Source of the DNA: Siphonodentalium dalli
Taxonomy: Eukaryota > Mollusca > Scaphopoda > Gadilida > Siphonodentaliidae
Assembly: GCA_032622095.1 (NCBI GenBank)
Contig: CP136062.1
Location: 11,063,710 to 11,127,709, forward strand
Direction: 5' to 3'
DNA length: 64,000 nucleotides
Notes under the pieces: model-generated
What the model was told of the DNA's origin: nothing
The model's input: the letters and a program-made list of their open reading frames with translations, nothing else
Database searches by the model: none
Shown here: positions 1-12,000 of the stretch, one piece after another
How positions within the stretch are numbered: the first letter of the stretch is position 1
Layout: each line of letters starts with the position of its first letter
Program-made: the position numbers and the translations under genes

Positions 1-154
1 AAAAATGTGATGTACAATCGTAAACCAATCTCACAATTACCGCCAAGCAAACTGCGGGAAGAATAAAGCGCCACATTCACCGGTGGAGTATTTATTATGT
101 TTAGAGTTACCGAACTTGAAAAGTTGGATAACTTTTCTGTACGGGATTCTCCTT

Positions 155-266
155 ACAGCGAAGTATACTCAGATCTTCGATTTTGAAGATCCCCCGAATA
201 TTGCCGAGCCGATTCGGGTATCTCCGGGGGATCTTCAACATCGGAGATCTGAGTATACTTCGCTGT
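155..266. repeat. Long imperfect hairpin (fold-back)
   Basis: The left arm starting acagcgaagtatactcagat and the right arm ending cgctgt are reverse complements over about 45 bases with a few mismatches, around a short centre near 205-222. The arm contains gatcttcg and gatcccccga. These short words recur at 860-985 and in the terminal repeats of the element at 918-1787, so this may be a solo fold-back relative of that element. The small open frame across it is a by-product of the palindrome. Confidence 0.7.
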
Positions 267-917
267 TGTTCTTGTTTGTGTTGACTGCAGTTGTGTGTTT
301 TATTTGATGTTATAATTTACATTTATTTGTGTACTCTGCGATTATACCGTATATATAATAAAAGACGAATTAACAATTAGTTAATTATTGAATGTCAATT
401 AATCATGAATGAAAATTGTTTTTTAACAATCATGCAGACGATATTTATAGCCTATACGTCTATAGTTTGACTTTGAACAGACACAGAACAGTCAGTTACG
501 GTGGTGTAGAACGCCACCAGACGTTACGAAAAAGACTTTAAAAAAAAATAAAGAAGAGCACAAAGTAAATAAATAAATTGTTTTAACCGAAACACCAATT
601 CTAACATGCTATACTCGTGTTCACTGCACTATCAATCACTACCTATTTATACAGTGCTTAAATAGGTACACATTTCACGTTTCGACTTGACTGTGGTGTT
701 TGTTCCTTCAATACGGCGAAAGGCATTTATGAAACTTGGCATGTATGGATTAGAGTTATGTCCCGTGGCTCGGGTTTGTTACAAATTGGGGATCTGTTCG
801 GAGTATGTGCAGAACACATCCAGACGTCAAACCGAGTAATGCCGAATATCTTTCGGTAGGAATCGGCGGATCTTCAAAATCGAAGATCAGATAAATTGCC
901 GTTCGTTTGCAAAAAAT
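267..917. other. AT-rich spacer, no gene seen
   Basis: No convincing coding frame or RNA gene is visible. The stretch at 861-885 repeats the word gatcttcaaaatcgaagatc in inverted form, linking it to the hairpin upstream. The 15-mer ttgccgttcgtttgc at 896-910 recurs almost exactly just beyond the right end of the next element (1792-1807). Confidence 0.5.
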
Positions 918-1787
918 AGAATTCTTCGGCCGCTAAGATCCCCCGATGATTCCCGAACATCACTCGGTGCTAAGATCCCCCGAAGATTCCCGAACATCAC
1001 TACCGAACCTGCGACGGAGATTCTTGGTACAAACACACTGTGCATGTAACACGTTATAACACGTTATCTACCATTCGTGTGACAGAATCTACCATAACAA
1101 TTTCATTTTAAGAGTGTTTTTAAAGCCAAAATCGTTGGATTTTTGTCGGACGATTAGTTTTCTTGAGTAAATTGTCCCAACCTGCAAGTTTATTTGTGTC
1201 ACACGGATTAACTCGATTTGCTAAATTCTCCTAACCTGCAATGGCACGCGCATAATTATGTCTAACGAAATTTAAATTCAATGGACAAAATCTCCCACAC
1301 CTGTGTTTTTTATATAACTAAATACTCAACATATATATATATATATATATATTAGGTACTTTCTGATATGTTTTACCATATTATCTACTATGGCAGGCAA
1401 TCAAATAATGATACAAACTAGGAAATATTTTGTTATAGTGCGCATGAATATACGTTGGAATGTTTGCACGCGATTCCATGTGACGTCACAGTTCATTCAT
1501 AAATGTTGTTTTGAAGCGCTCACATTGCGAATTTAAATTTCAGTCACTATCACTACCAGTCTCTATTACTGCAATTCGTCTCCGTTTTCTCTATGTTGGT
1601 TGATCGGATTGAGGATTATAGTTATTAATGTATTGTACTGTGCAATCTCATTTGATGTGAAACACGTGTCGAGGAAATGTTAAAACAATTTCAAAACTGG
1701 AGCGGCAATTTTTGTTGTTGTGTATTTCCGAAACATACCGAAATGGCCTCGGGAATAATCGGGGGATCTTAGCGCCCGAAGAATTCT
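918..1787. mobile_element. 870-bp terminal-inverted-repeat element, non-coding
   Basis: The left end (918-955) and right end (1750-1787) are inverted copies over about 38 bases with two mismatches. They begin agaattcttcgg and include ctaagatcccccga. Just inside the left end the word gctaagatcccccga is repeated in tandem (about 931-1005). An (AT)n run lies at 1330-1352. No transposase frame is present, so it would be non-autonomous. The flanks carry nearly the same 15-16-mer (896-910 and 1792-1807), which could be an unusually long target duplication or part of a longer repeat. Confidence 0.55.
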
Positions 1788-1821
1788 ACCCTTGCCGTTC
1801 GTTTTGCTTGGCTAGCAAGCT

Positions 1822-2200
1822 TGGCTACCCAGATAGCACACGTACGTTGGGCCAACGTTGGAATAATTACGTTGGCCCAACGTCGGCTTTTGTGGTTGGC
1901 ACGACGATGGCCCGACGTCGACTTGCGTTGGAATAATTACGTTGGCGCAACGTCGGATTTTGTAGTTGGTACAACGATGGCGCAACGTCGACATGCGTCA
2001 GATTTTGCGCGTTTCAAACATGGCTACGTTGGCCCGACGTTGGATAACCAACGTTGGGACAACGTTGGTTTTACCGCTGGTTTAACGTTGGCCCGACGTT
2101 GAAAACGTAACGCACTAGGCGATATGTGAGGTTAGTAGGTGCGTTAGATGTCGACGTTGGACCAACGATGGCCCAACGTTGGTCATAGTGTGGAGAAATT
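1822..2200. repeat. ACGTTGG palindromic repeat array 1
   Basis: Near-palindromic words of the form acgttggcccaacgt recur densely. Two 70-bp tandem units start with ttggaataattacg at 1858 and 1928, followed by more degenerate copies to about 2190. The array opens with ctacccagatagcacacg. The same terminal sequence appears inverted at the far end of the second array (12.65 kb), so it is probably the true end of a transposon family. Several open frames rich in R, W, N, V, G, P and T on both strands are by-products of the repeat and are not annotated as genes. Confidence 0.75.
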
Positions 2201-2323
2201 GGTCGATTACGTCGTAGCGTCATTTTAACGTCATTCTTAACTGGTCGCGTGTTTCTTTTTTAAATAACGCTTTGGTTTATTGACTGAACTTGCATTTGTG
2301 TTCTGAGTGAGCTTCTCGGTTTA

Positions 2324-2392
2324 ATGGATTATTATTTGGATAATGCACCACGGACACCATCATCAGCTATAGGGACCCGCGGAGAAGTAACT
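2324..2392 (+). CDS. Possible first coding exon (23 codons) ending at a consensus splice donor
   Basis: An ATG at 2324 opens 23 codons (MDYYLDNAPRTPSSAIGTRG and three more residues) that end exactly at ct|gtaagtac, a very good match to a eukaryotic 5' splice site. The intron would start in phase 0. The peptide has no recognisable domain, and no partner exon is visible nearby. It sits 130 bp downstream of the first ACGTTGG array, as the MULE-like exon at 12.7 kb follows the second array, so it could be a transposon 5' exon. The call rests on one splice motif plus an ATG and may well be chance. Confidence 0.2.
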
Positions 2393-3845
2393 GTAAGTAC
2401 TTTAGTTGAGAATATCATGCCGAATAACTTGGAATTTCAACGATAAGCGTGCGTCGTCGGATTCGTTTCCTCCACAACCAACTTAAAGTTTGAATTTGAA
2501 GTTTAACCCTTCAATTCTCAGAAACGAAAACAAATAAATTTATGTCAGTTTCGTGTGATGGCATCCGACTGTATGAGGAAGAAAATGTCATTCTAATTAC
2601 TATCTAAATGTCACGATCCATGTGTGATAATGCATGGATTTAGGGACATGGCGGCAGGGGTGTTGCACGGGTGTCTCACATCCCCCACCCCACCACAACT
2701 TTGGTCAAAATTGTCAACAGTTGGATATTTCATACATGACACAACATTACTTGGAGCTTTCGCACGGTCACACCAACAATATTATAGGTTGAGATTGTTC
2801 TCGTAGTTTGATTTTCCAACAATTATTAATTGTTTTTGGAACATCATTTGGACATTGTCCTAATTTTGGTAAAAAAAAATTGACTGAAATGGCATCAGTT
2901 GGAAATTTTACGACCTTAGGGTGGGGGGTCTCAGGTTGGAAATTTCCAACAATTGGAATTCTTGAGGCCAGTCTAGATGTTAGGAGTTTGCTATTTTCAG
3001 GTTCGGATCTCAAAATGTTCTCAGTGTATTCCGTTCCTCTTCTGGTTGTGGCAACAATACTACTGATCCATTTAGAATAATGCTAACATCCAGGCTGTGA
3101 GGGGCCAGTAACTTTTGGGGAAATCAAACCCCAAAGTGGGAGGGGTGCAGTTGAAAATTCCAAGGTGAGTGCACCCCTCCCCAACGCTGAAAAACCATCT
3201 AGCCACGTCCCTGTCGTGGATTTCCATGGATAATTAAGTTCAGCCTAGGACAGTGGACACCGTTCGACTTTCAGTTGTATACCCTAATAGGCTATTATGC
3301 TTATATCTGTTGGGGGGGGGGGGCGTACGTGTACTACCAGAATAGGAATTTACGATTGCACCACCCCCTTTCGTTGAAGAAAATGCTCAACCTGCAAACC
3401 CGAGTTCAGTCCCCTCGCTACGGTGTCTGACGCCCTGTTATGTAAAATAAATGTCATAGAAAGATGCATTGAAGTCATAACAAATACAAGATTGAACACG
3501 ATGGTTGGGTCCCGACCAAAAATCAGCTATTTACACGGAGCGTTCCGTGTTCGTCTATATCTACCTGATATGTTATAAATAAAGAGCGTTCGTTTCACTT
3601 CTGTGCGAAATTTTTTAAACAGCTGGAAAATGACAATGGAAAGTACTTACCAGAGCATATGGCGCCAATGTATCAATATTTTGTCAACCGGGCCATTCTT
3701 GTGTGATTACCAGTACACACTTAATCGGAGGGGGGGGGGCTTATAGAAAACTTAATCAGATTTCGCGAAGCGAAATCTGAAAGTTTTCATGACGGTAACG
3801 CGCATGAGATCCGTATACCTATGAAGCTGTATTATTGTGTTCTAT
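2393..3845. other. Non-coding repeat-rich spacer
   Basis: 2640-3200 carries words of a dispersed family seen again at 8.8-9.8, 19.2-19.4 and 42.6-43.9 kb: ttggaaatttccaac-type palindromes, 'aaaattttgaccaaa' and C-rich 'cacccc' blocks near 'gacgtggc'. A 12-base G run lies near 3309. A small hairpin with 11-bp arms (tcagatttcgc / gcgaaatctga) lies at about 3757-3781. No protein frame of note. Confidence 0.5.
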
Positions 3846-4069
3846 ATATAGTTCACGTTACCTGAGAATAGTATCAGAGCACGCGCTTAACGTAACGTAA
3901 AGTGGCGCTCTCTTAAATGAAAGGCGCAATAAAAACGATTTTCCTATTGGTCAGATTGTCTATCTTAAGAAATCAGATTTGACGTTGCATAGACATGGTT
4001 GTTGCTAAGGTAGTTCAAATACAGAACTCACAACATCGGCGTTAGTATTTCCACAAATTACCTATTATC
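3846..4069. repeat. Dispersed repeat, inverted copy of 22429-22656
   Basis: From ttcacgttacctgag to acctattatc this stretch matches the reverse complement of 22429-22656 with a moderate number of substitutions. Shared features include 'cttaacgtaacgtaa', 'tttaaatgaaaggcgcaat'-like sequence and 'agacatggttgttgctaa'. In the other copy the sequence continues past 'tattatc' into unrelated DNA; here the retrotransposon fragment starts at that point. The junction at 4069/4070 is therefore a breakpoint. Confidence 0.7.
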
Positions 4070-4078
4070 ACACAACAA

Positions 4079-4682
4079 AAGGAGTGATCCAACAAATGAA
4101 ATTGCGTTAAAGGAAGTTGGAAAAGAGTTCAAAGTAGCAGTTAAAAGGGCAAAGGAACAATACTGGGAAAAGATGCTTGAAAAACTGCAACGTATGGGGT
4201 ACTCTTCACAAGATTTTTGGAAGATTATCAATGCAGTTAGGAATGAAGGAAAGAAAAGAAGCATACAGCCACTAATAAAAGGAGATGGCAGTGTGGTGAG
4301 TAAAGATGAAGATATCACGGAAGAGATGTTAAAGGTGTACGGTAAGGAAGTTTTTGAAATTCCGGATCGGAATTGGATAAAAGAAGTGGAAGATGAAGTA
4401 GTGAAGATAACAGAGGAACAAAAGAAAGAGATAAAAAAGAGAAACTATTCACCCAGTGGAGAAGAAAATGGAGAAATTCAACTGGAGGAAGTGGAAATGG
4501 CAATTAAAATGATGAAGAATGCATCGGCACCAAATCCAGATGAAGGTGTATATACAGACATTGTAAAAAGAGCAGGGTGTAACCTACACAAAGCAATTTT
4601 CGTAATTATATCAACCGCGTGGGAAACTGGGCAGATTCCAAATTTAAGCATTCAAAAGAGATTGGAAGAAGATGATTCCTAA
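4079..4682 (+). pseudogene. LINE polyprotein fragment: region between endonuclease and RT
   Basis: The frame is open from about 4079, before the first ATG at 4173, and runs to 4682. It encodes a charged, lysine- and glutamate-rich segment with 'QYWEKMLEKL' and 'FWKIINAVRNEGKKRSIQPL', typical of the stretch that precedes RT motif 1 in LINE ORF2 proteins (family knowledge). It ends in a stop and overlaps the RT frame by 11 bases in another phase, so a frameshift separates two parts of one ancestral protein. No endonuclease motif is present. It is a decayed copy and unlikely to be functional. Confidence 0.75.
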
Positions 4683-5331
4683 ACCAAACAAGGATGATTA
4701 CCACAAAGCTAAATCATACAGACCTATAACACTTGAAAGTGTTATTGGGAAATTGATGGAAAGAGTAGTTCAAAATAGACTTAATTGGAAGATGGAGGCA
4801 TGGGGTGGAATGGCGAATACACAAGATGCTTACCGGAAATTGCGGAGCTGTCCCAATGGAGTACTCAGGATGGTACAGGCTGTGTACAACGGATGGAATG
4901 AAGGAAAGGCAGTTGTAGCTACAATAATGGATTATGAAAGTTGCTATGAGAGAATATGGAGAGGAGGATTGATGAAGAAACTGATAGAGATGAAAATTGA
5001 TGGCCGAATGCTGTGTTATCTGAATGAAAGACAGTACACAATTACAGTGAATCAACATACGTCCCAGGCTTTTCAGTCAACAATTGGAATACCACAAGGG
5101 TCGGTGATTTCACCTTTACTATGCAATGTATACACTGCGGACTCGCTGAAATATTTACAGATAGAGGCACACAATGAATTTGCAGATGACACAGTGATGT
5201 GGTGGAGTGGGAAGGATGTAACTGAGCTAAGTGAAAGGGCTCAGAGAGATATGGATACGGTAACAGACACTTGGTGCAATACATGGAATATGAAGATTTT
5301 CTGCGGAAAAAACAAAGGTGATGATTTTTAA
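4672..5331 (+). pseudogene. Reverse transcriptase domain of the LINE fragment
   Basis: A 219-residue frame carries the RT core in the right order. PKPNKDDYHKAKSYRPITL is at residues 3-21. The motif A aspartate is at D87 in IMDYESCYERIW. GIPQGSVISPLL is at 139-150. The FADD active-site box is at 170-173, with F where many RTs have Y. These support an RNA-dependent DNA polymerase that would copy element RNA at a nicked chromosomal target (family knowledge). The frame is separated from its upstream and downstream parts by frameshifts near 4675 and 5320, so the protein cannot be made as one chain. Confidence 0.9.
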
Positions 5332-6442
5332 TCCACCCAGGAAAGAAGTAATAAAAGACATTAATTTGAAGATAGGTGGTAACAAGGTTGAAGTCACAGA
5401 GTGCCAACGGATACTTGGGATTGTGGTAGACAATAAAATGAATTTTAAAGAGCACATAAGGCATATGAAGAGGAGAGCTTATGCTGCAACAAAGAACACA
5501 ATGGACTTCACTAATCCAGCCAAGGGACCATGTATGGATGTGAGAGTGAAGCTGTTCAATGCCCTGGTAAACCCATGTTTTGAGTATGGAATTGCAACAG
5601 TTGTTGCTGCTAAGGATCAGTATGTAAAGGCAATGGAAGATGTACAAAGAGCAGCACTACTAAAGATAACGGGATGCATGAGAAGATCTTCATCGGTGGC
5701 ACTGGAAGTACTGACAAACACACTACCGGCTGATGTACCTTTTGGTGCAAGGGTGGCGCAGGAGTATGCAAGACTAATTGCAAAGAATAACAAACACCCA
5801 TTGAAGACAGATTTTTATAAATGGAGGGTTGAGCATGAAGGTAACGAGAAGATTGCGAGTCCTTTCACACTAATGAAAACGTGCTTCAATACAATGCAGA
5901 CAGGGTTAAAAGAGGAGAGCATTGAAGGTGATTTCACATTTGACAAAGAATTCATCTGTTTTGGACTCTCGAAGAGAGAAGTGGCTAGCTGTGTGGAAGA
6001 ATGTGAAGACATGAAAGGAAACAAAGAAGAAGAGTGTCAAAAGGTGAAGACTTGGGTGGAAAACATGAAGGAGGGGCATATAGCTGTGTTCAGTGATGGG
6101 GCAACGAAAGCTAGACATGGAGAACATGGTAAAGGGGAGTCTGGTGCGGCGGCGGTGATTTTTATGGACGGAGAACGAAGAAACAAAGCAAGTGTGAAGG
6201 TATATGTTGGACCGATGTGTGCAGCTATAGAAGCGGAACTTAAAGGAGTAGAGATTGGGCTGGAGTATCTTATACAAGTCAGTGTAAGGAACAAGGAAAT
6301 AAGAGTGTTTACGGACTGCAGAGCTGTCATTAAAATGGTGCAGTCACATGAGATTCCGAGAGAGCAGATAGAAGAAGTAGTAAGGATAAGAAGACATATG
6401 CAGAATCTGAGCAAAGATGGGAATAGTGTAGACTACACATGA
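5318..6442 (+). pseudogene. RT thumb/connector plus truncated RNase H of the LINE fragment
   Basis: A 374-residue frame continues after the RT. RILGIVVDNKMNFKEHIRHM (about 31-50) is the usual post-RT block of LINEs. An RNase H fold begins near residue 255, with catalytic residues visible at D260 (AVFSDGA), E305 or E307 (AIEAELKG) and D333 (VFTDCRAVI). The final His/Asp motif is missing because a stop follows at residue 374. The enzyme would remove RNA from the RNA:DNA hybrid. The early stop or 3' truncation, together with the frameshift joining it to the RT, marks it as dead. Confidence 0.85.
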
Positions 6443-8820
6443 TGATTAAAAACAAGATAAAACATGGAAATACATTATTTATTTATAAATGTTAAAACAT
6501 AGCGTAGGTCTTCTTCTTTCTTTTTCATTATAAATGAGAAACAAAATTATCATTATACGAGGTCACCATTTGTCACTGCGTGCTGAAATTTCAATAATTT
6601 TTCCAAGTCTAAAAGACTAAATTGAATCGCGATATGCATATAATATCATATCATTAGCACCAATAGTGCTATCAAGTACCAATCACTGTAGCAGAAGTGT
6701 ACATGCAATATCCAGTTAATTGAATGAATCATGAGTATAGCCTGGTTGAAATATTACTGTGTGACGAGTCACACTCGTCTTCGGGCTATTGAGGCCATGT
6801 ATGCATGGTGTTATGAACGGTTTGTATTGTGGATGGGTTAAATTATCTGCTCGTAAACCCTCACAGTTTTATACCAGGTTCTATTCAGTATTCAGAAATA
6901 GCTCGCAATGGAAATTTGCATGGTACATATTTTGTTAAGATTTTTTGGTCAAAGGTGGTAGCCGGATATTTGGTTTAAATAACCATCAGTGGCAGTGCTT
7001 TGGTTTGTTTTGTCCATCAGTCTGTCTGGATCACTTTATGTTTTACTTTTACAAACATATTTCAGAGTTAATAAATGGCTGATATATAGAGTCCTGACGA
7101 ATCTTCCAAAATGAGGACTTAGCCCACCAGATGTACACAGGTACAATGAACCTAAATGCCTGACTTAAATAACTAATAGTTGTATTAAATGCTATTTCTA
7201 AATTATGTATATGAACCCCATGTTATGTAAACAAACAGTACGGTATGTAAATAGTATGAGATAACCAAAACACTAATCGCCATACATGTATATACCCCAT
7301 GCATTAAGTGAACTTTGGTTAGAAATTCCACCAAATTGTTTATAACGTATCAGTATAGCGCTAGCTAACCCTCACCTTTCAAGATTTCGGTGTTGAATGA
7401 GTCACTGCGAATAAGTCTCCTAAACACATTTCCTCGGTGTTGAGTGTTGTTCTTATTGCTCACTCTCTATGTGCTGTATATAAACAAACGCTCGACTCAC
7501 ACAATGTGTGTTTTGAGGATAATATGGCATTCATACTATCATAGTATTATACTATTATAGTATAATATTAGTATATTCTTTACAACATACAGTGTCAGGG
7601 TATTATAATTTACTAACTGGTATTCCTAAATTATAACCTATAACGAAGGCCATCCATGTCTTAACCAATAAGGTCCAAATTATATGTATGCTTTCAGTAA
7701 CAGTGCGTGGAACATACATTCAATTGTTATATACCGGTACATGTCCGTGAAATATAAATACACGGCACCATTGAAACCGGATTTAAACCGGCACATGCGA
7801 CTTGAGAATATACTTCAAAGTATCAAACTGTGCGGGTACAATTATTATTCATCTAATCTAATTGTATATTTACATATCATGGCCTTGGATGGAGTAAGTT
7901 TTCGAATAACGTAGTACGTTCTTATCATATTATTGAGGTGTGAAAGGGTCTATCTGCTCTTTCGAGTATGATTCCCGGGGAAGTGTTTAGTTTCTGAAAT
8001 ATGTACCTATTTATAGTCTCCGAATCAGTGACGTGGCAACATGGTCTTTGTTATGGTGTGTCAACGTTGCATTTCCTCTTGAACCAGACACCAAACTCCT
8101 TCGCGAGTTTCCATTTGCACCCCCCCCGCTTTGCATTGAACCTTTCCAACCGGCACCCAGGCTTTTCAACTGTTGGCAATTTCCAAATTGAATAAGACTG
8201 GAACATTTCCAAAATGGTGTTCATTTCAGACAACAATTTTTACTAAAGTCTAAAAGTTGAAAAAATATGATACTGGAGGTGTAAACAAAAATATTCCTAC
8301 TGATTGTTGGAAAATCAGACAATGGAAACACGTACTTAAAGTTACCAAGTAATGATGTGTCAGACATGAAATTTTCAACTCTTTTCTACAATGACTCACG
8401 TCACAGGGGTTTGAAACTCGCACCGCTGCCCAGCAATGGGCATACACCCATAGTTGCAAAAAAATAATTTCATTTTACCAACTTTACATGACGTGCGTAT
8501 CATTTTACATTGTTTACGCCAAAGAAGCACGTCATATTGATACTTTGTGTCAATGTTCACATGACTGGAGCGGTTGGAAGGAAATTATTACGTTGTCACA
8601 ATAATTATTTCAGCTGCAGTGTACGCCTATAATCGTAACGTTGAGTAATATTAGGATTTATGTATTTGGTTGGGGTCAATTTGTGTATTGATGCATCCCC
8701 AACAAACGACCAATGACTACATAATGGACGTTGTCACTGTATTAAATGCCGCGTGTCCCTAAAACATAAATTTTAACCCCCCCCAAATAATTAGTTATTA
8801 TTGGGCGGGTAATTTAACTT
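6443..8820. other. Intergenic, nothing coding recognised
   Basis: AT-rich single-copy-looking DNA with small AT palindromes at 7535-7575 (tatagtataatattagtata). 8070-8220 contains C-run and 'ttggcaatttccaaattg' words of the dispersed G/C-run family. No RNA gene, splice-supported exon or long frame was found. Confidence 0.4.
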
Positions 8821-9800
8821 CTTGGGGATATGTGGGACGTGGCGGCAGGGGGCGGCGACATGCACAACTTTAGGAAATTTTTAATAATTTTGGCGATACA
8901 TATGGGGCATTTTTAACCAATAAACAAATATTACCCATCCCATATTTTGTCTGAGGTATTCATATCAATTAATGGGGTTGGAATAAATATGGTAATGTGT
9001 GCAAAAATGGATGTGGCGACAGGGGTTTGAACATTGAGGTGTTACCACCCCTCCCCAAATTTTGTCAAACTTTTCAACATTTTGGAATTTTCAATAACTT
9101 AAATTAATGTCGTGTCAGTCATGAAATGCCTAACTGTTGAATATTTTGGTCAAAGTTAATGTGGCGAGACAACCTTACCCGTATGTCTCTGACCTGACAG
9201 TAAGATTGCCCACTCTAGGAGGTTGTGGGTTAGAACAAATAATTCGGGTGATCGCAACATGGATGTGGCGATAGAGGTATTACCGTATTACCCCCCCCCC
9301 CCCCCCCCCCACCCCAAATAATTTCAACATTTTAAATAACTTTATAAGTTGAACATCTTAGGTAAAATCTGTTTGAGATCATTTCGATAGTTTACATTTC
9401 CAAATTTCTAATGAATATCGTGGCAGCCATGGAATGCCTAACGTTTTGGTCATTATTATGCGGTGAGCTAATTTCAAGATTTGGAATTTTCAATAACATA
9501 AGTTGAATTTCAGGCAAAATCTTTCTGAGATCGTCTGGATAGTTTCGGTTCCCAGCAGATATGTAATATTTACATTATATTATTTTCTACAAAGACTATA
9601 TTATAGCAATTAAATGGTAGTGTGTTGGATTTCAAACTCAGCATCGAATGGGAGACCAGATGAAACTTGGTCAAGTTGGGAAAACAGATTGGTTCACGGG
9701 TGGTTGCAACTTAACCCCTCAACAAAGGAAGGCTTTCTGTCAAAGTCCCTGACATATTACCCACCCCCCCCCCCCCCCTCGCCCCGTTCTCAAACCCCGT
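8821..9800. repeat. G/C-run minisatellite-like dispersed family
   Basis: Degenerate copies of a 150-250 bp unit repeat: a 'gacgtggcggcaggggt' or 'gatgtggcgacaggggttt' head, a run of C with 'caaat', then 'ttgaattttcaataact'. Heads lie near 8830, 9010 and 9250. Pure C tracts of about 20 at 9293-9310 and about 14 near 9764-9777 are part of it. An AT microsatellite follows at 9838-9853. The same words occur at 2.6-3.2 and 42.6-43.9 kb. Confidence 0.5.
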
Positions 9801-10519
9801 TCTGCATATCCATTCCGATTTGTCACCAAATGCTGAGATATATATATATATATTCATCGAACTAGTAAATGGGCATTGAAACACAAACGCTCTTTATCGT
9901 TGATGATACGGCTGACAACAATTCAAAACCTGCTAAAATAATTACTCGATATCTTGCGAATTTACTAATATGTTCGGTCTCATATTTGCTGGGGGAAATT
10001 TCCAATGAGCAGAAACTTACCATGCACTGGCTCTTGTGGGATCTCTGCAATTTTAGTAATGAACTGATTGACAGTTTTTCTAGAAATTGACACCGACGAG
10101 AGTGAGCAGTACGTAGGCTTAGCGAGTTTTGAGAATCCGTGACCAATTGGTTAATTGAGACGATCCTGTGTATTGGGTATATAAGATAATAATTACCTGC
10201 TGTTCTCAGAGTTATTCATGAGTTGAGAAAAACTTCGCGCGCGCATAACACCTCCGCTACCGGCATCGGTGTCATCAGCACGTGCTCAAGTCCTTCCAAC
10301 TCACGAATTCCTCGAGACCAGTATATGTAACGATTACGTACCACGTGCAAAGGTATGGTGCCTATAGATACTATCGGGAACCGTTCGAATAATTAAAGTA
10401 CCATATGCATACATATTTTATATATATTATTGGCAACCGGTCAAATAATTAAAGTACTCTCGTGCATGCTACACACAGAACATGCATTGGGCTAACGTTA
10501 TTCTCTGTTTTTCTTTCAG
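9801..10519. other. Spacer, no gene seen
   Basis: Short frames exist on both strands around 9862-10146 but have no domain, no splice support and no conserved look. 10226-10240 is a CG-rich patch (cgcgcgcgc). Immediately before 10520 lies a strong polypyrimidine tract with cag. Confidence 0.3.
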
Positions 10520-10643
10520 GACTTATTTACTTGCTATCCTGTTTCTGGATCTGGATATTTTGTGTAAAAGCTACGGTACTATACAATCGGATTCGATCAA
10601 AGTTTACTCGTCTGTCGAAACCATCAACGACTTGGGGATATGA
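10520..10643 (+). CDS. Possible terminal exon after a strong splice acceptor
   Basis: The tract ttctctgtttttctttcag ending at 10519 is an excellent 3' splice site. Read from the second base after it, the sequence gives about 40 residues beginning TYLLAILFLDLDILCKSYGT and ending at a TGA at 10641-10643. A second frame across the same DNA contains a hydrophobic stretch, so the phase is uncertain. No partner exon, domain or poly(A) signal supports it. It could be chance or the last exon of an unseen gene. Confidence 0.2.
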
Positions 10644-12000
10644 ACTTACATGTACCAGTATTCCAGCATGGTCTATATCGTGTTGCACATCGTTATAATA
10701 TTGTGAATATTATTGTACGACTGACACCAGCGCGACCGACATAACACCACGTACGACATGAATTCGTCAGTTTATGGTTATTCACTTGGGTGTAAATTCT
10801 TACTTGTCCTGTGTTGTGCATTCAATCAGATGCAAAAAAAACTCGGCATTCATCGGTGTATCGATAATCGGCACTGAAAGGATGATGTGTGTTCATCTTG
10901 TTGTGGCAGTTATACATCTGATACATCAGTTATTAATAACGTAATGATAACCTATGAAAATGGTAAATTCCAGATATTCAAGGAGGTGAATATAAAATGG
11001 TTTCTCTCGCGATATGATTTCTTCAGAATAATTGTCAATCAATGTCCTACAAAACAGTTGCTTCATACAAGCCAAGTTCCTGCATACATATATGCATGAG
11101 CCATGAGTACACTGAATCCAGTTCATAACAGATCATGGAATGACGAAAATATTATATTTCATATAATATGTTGTGTTTTGTTTACAAAAATTAATCTTTA
11201 TGGATCCATGGGTTTAATTTCTCGCAGATAAATCATTCCAACATATGCAACAAGTGGCATACATATGTGCATGTATACAAATAAGCTTAGTAATTGCTCA
11301 TTTCATAATATGTCAACAGATAAAATTAATTGCTGTACATGCATGTATTGAATTTATATACTCAGAATCTACAGTATCATGGACTAATTAGAAAACGGAT
11401 ACGTAAATGAGCAATTACTAGGTTTAATTTAATCATATGTACTTTGAGCCGTTTCAAATTTTGCACATCTACATCAGATCACCCTCCATAAAAATGATGT
11501 TCGAAGAAGATGTAACCTGACCAAAATTTAAAGCCACATAATGTTTGAATATTTTGTTCCCAACATTATCGAGAGCACAAAATCGCAAATTAAGCTGAAA
11601 TAAACACATTTCTTTTGTATGGTAAAGGGATATATAAGCTAACAAAAATATGTAGCATGTTCGATAACTTTATTCAGGAGACCAATAAGAAATATTTTCT
11701 TTAGAGTGAGTAGATGGTCAAGATTCTTAAAATCAACAACTAATGACATGTCATTTTGTCTTTATTTAAATCGGCATACACTTGTTTTCTATATATGTTT
11801 CATTTTCTTCTGGTTTTATATTTGTGAATTTGAATGTTATTTCCAATTATAATACTTTGAAGTTGCAAACATTATGTGGGACTTTAATTGTATTGGTATG
11901 TCGTATCTTATCGGATGTTAATTTTATAAGGACGACCTAATGTGAGGGGAATCGTCCCTACGAATGGAGCCTCGATCCGTCCCTGTCAATGCCCAAACAC
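10644..12000. other. AT-rich spacer, no gene seen
   Basis: Nothing but short frames and repeats of 'acatatatgcatg' type words. Just before the array, 11925-12000 contains 'gaggggaatcgtccctacg' and 'gatccgtccctgtc', possibly the outer edge of the element carrying the array. Confidence 0.4.

Larger units (their letters stand above)
4070..6442 (+). mobile_element. Non-LTR retrotransposon fragment (RT plus RNase H), truncated at both ends
   Basis: Three consecutive open frames, each in a different phase with 10-14 base overlaps, together give the linker, reverse transcriptase and RNase H regions of a LINE-type polyprotein. The apurinic endonuclease that should precede the RT is absent. The RNase H is cut before its last catalytic motif. 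No poly(A) or simple-repeat tail is seen after 6442, so both ends look lost. The RNase H places it in the broad I/R1/jockey-like group of LINEs; the exact clade is not determinable by eye. Confidence 0.85.

Noticed and set aside
1712-2102. Open frames on both strands rich in R, W, N, V, G, P, T
   Set aside because: They follow the ACGTTGG palindromes and exist in several frames at once, so they reflect repeat structure rather than selection for protein.
5042-5647. 201-codon minus-strand frame
   Set aside because: It is the antisense shadow of the reverse transcriptase and RNase H coding strand.
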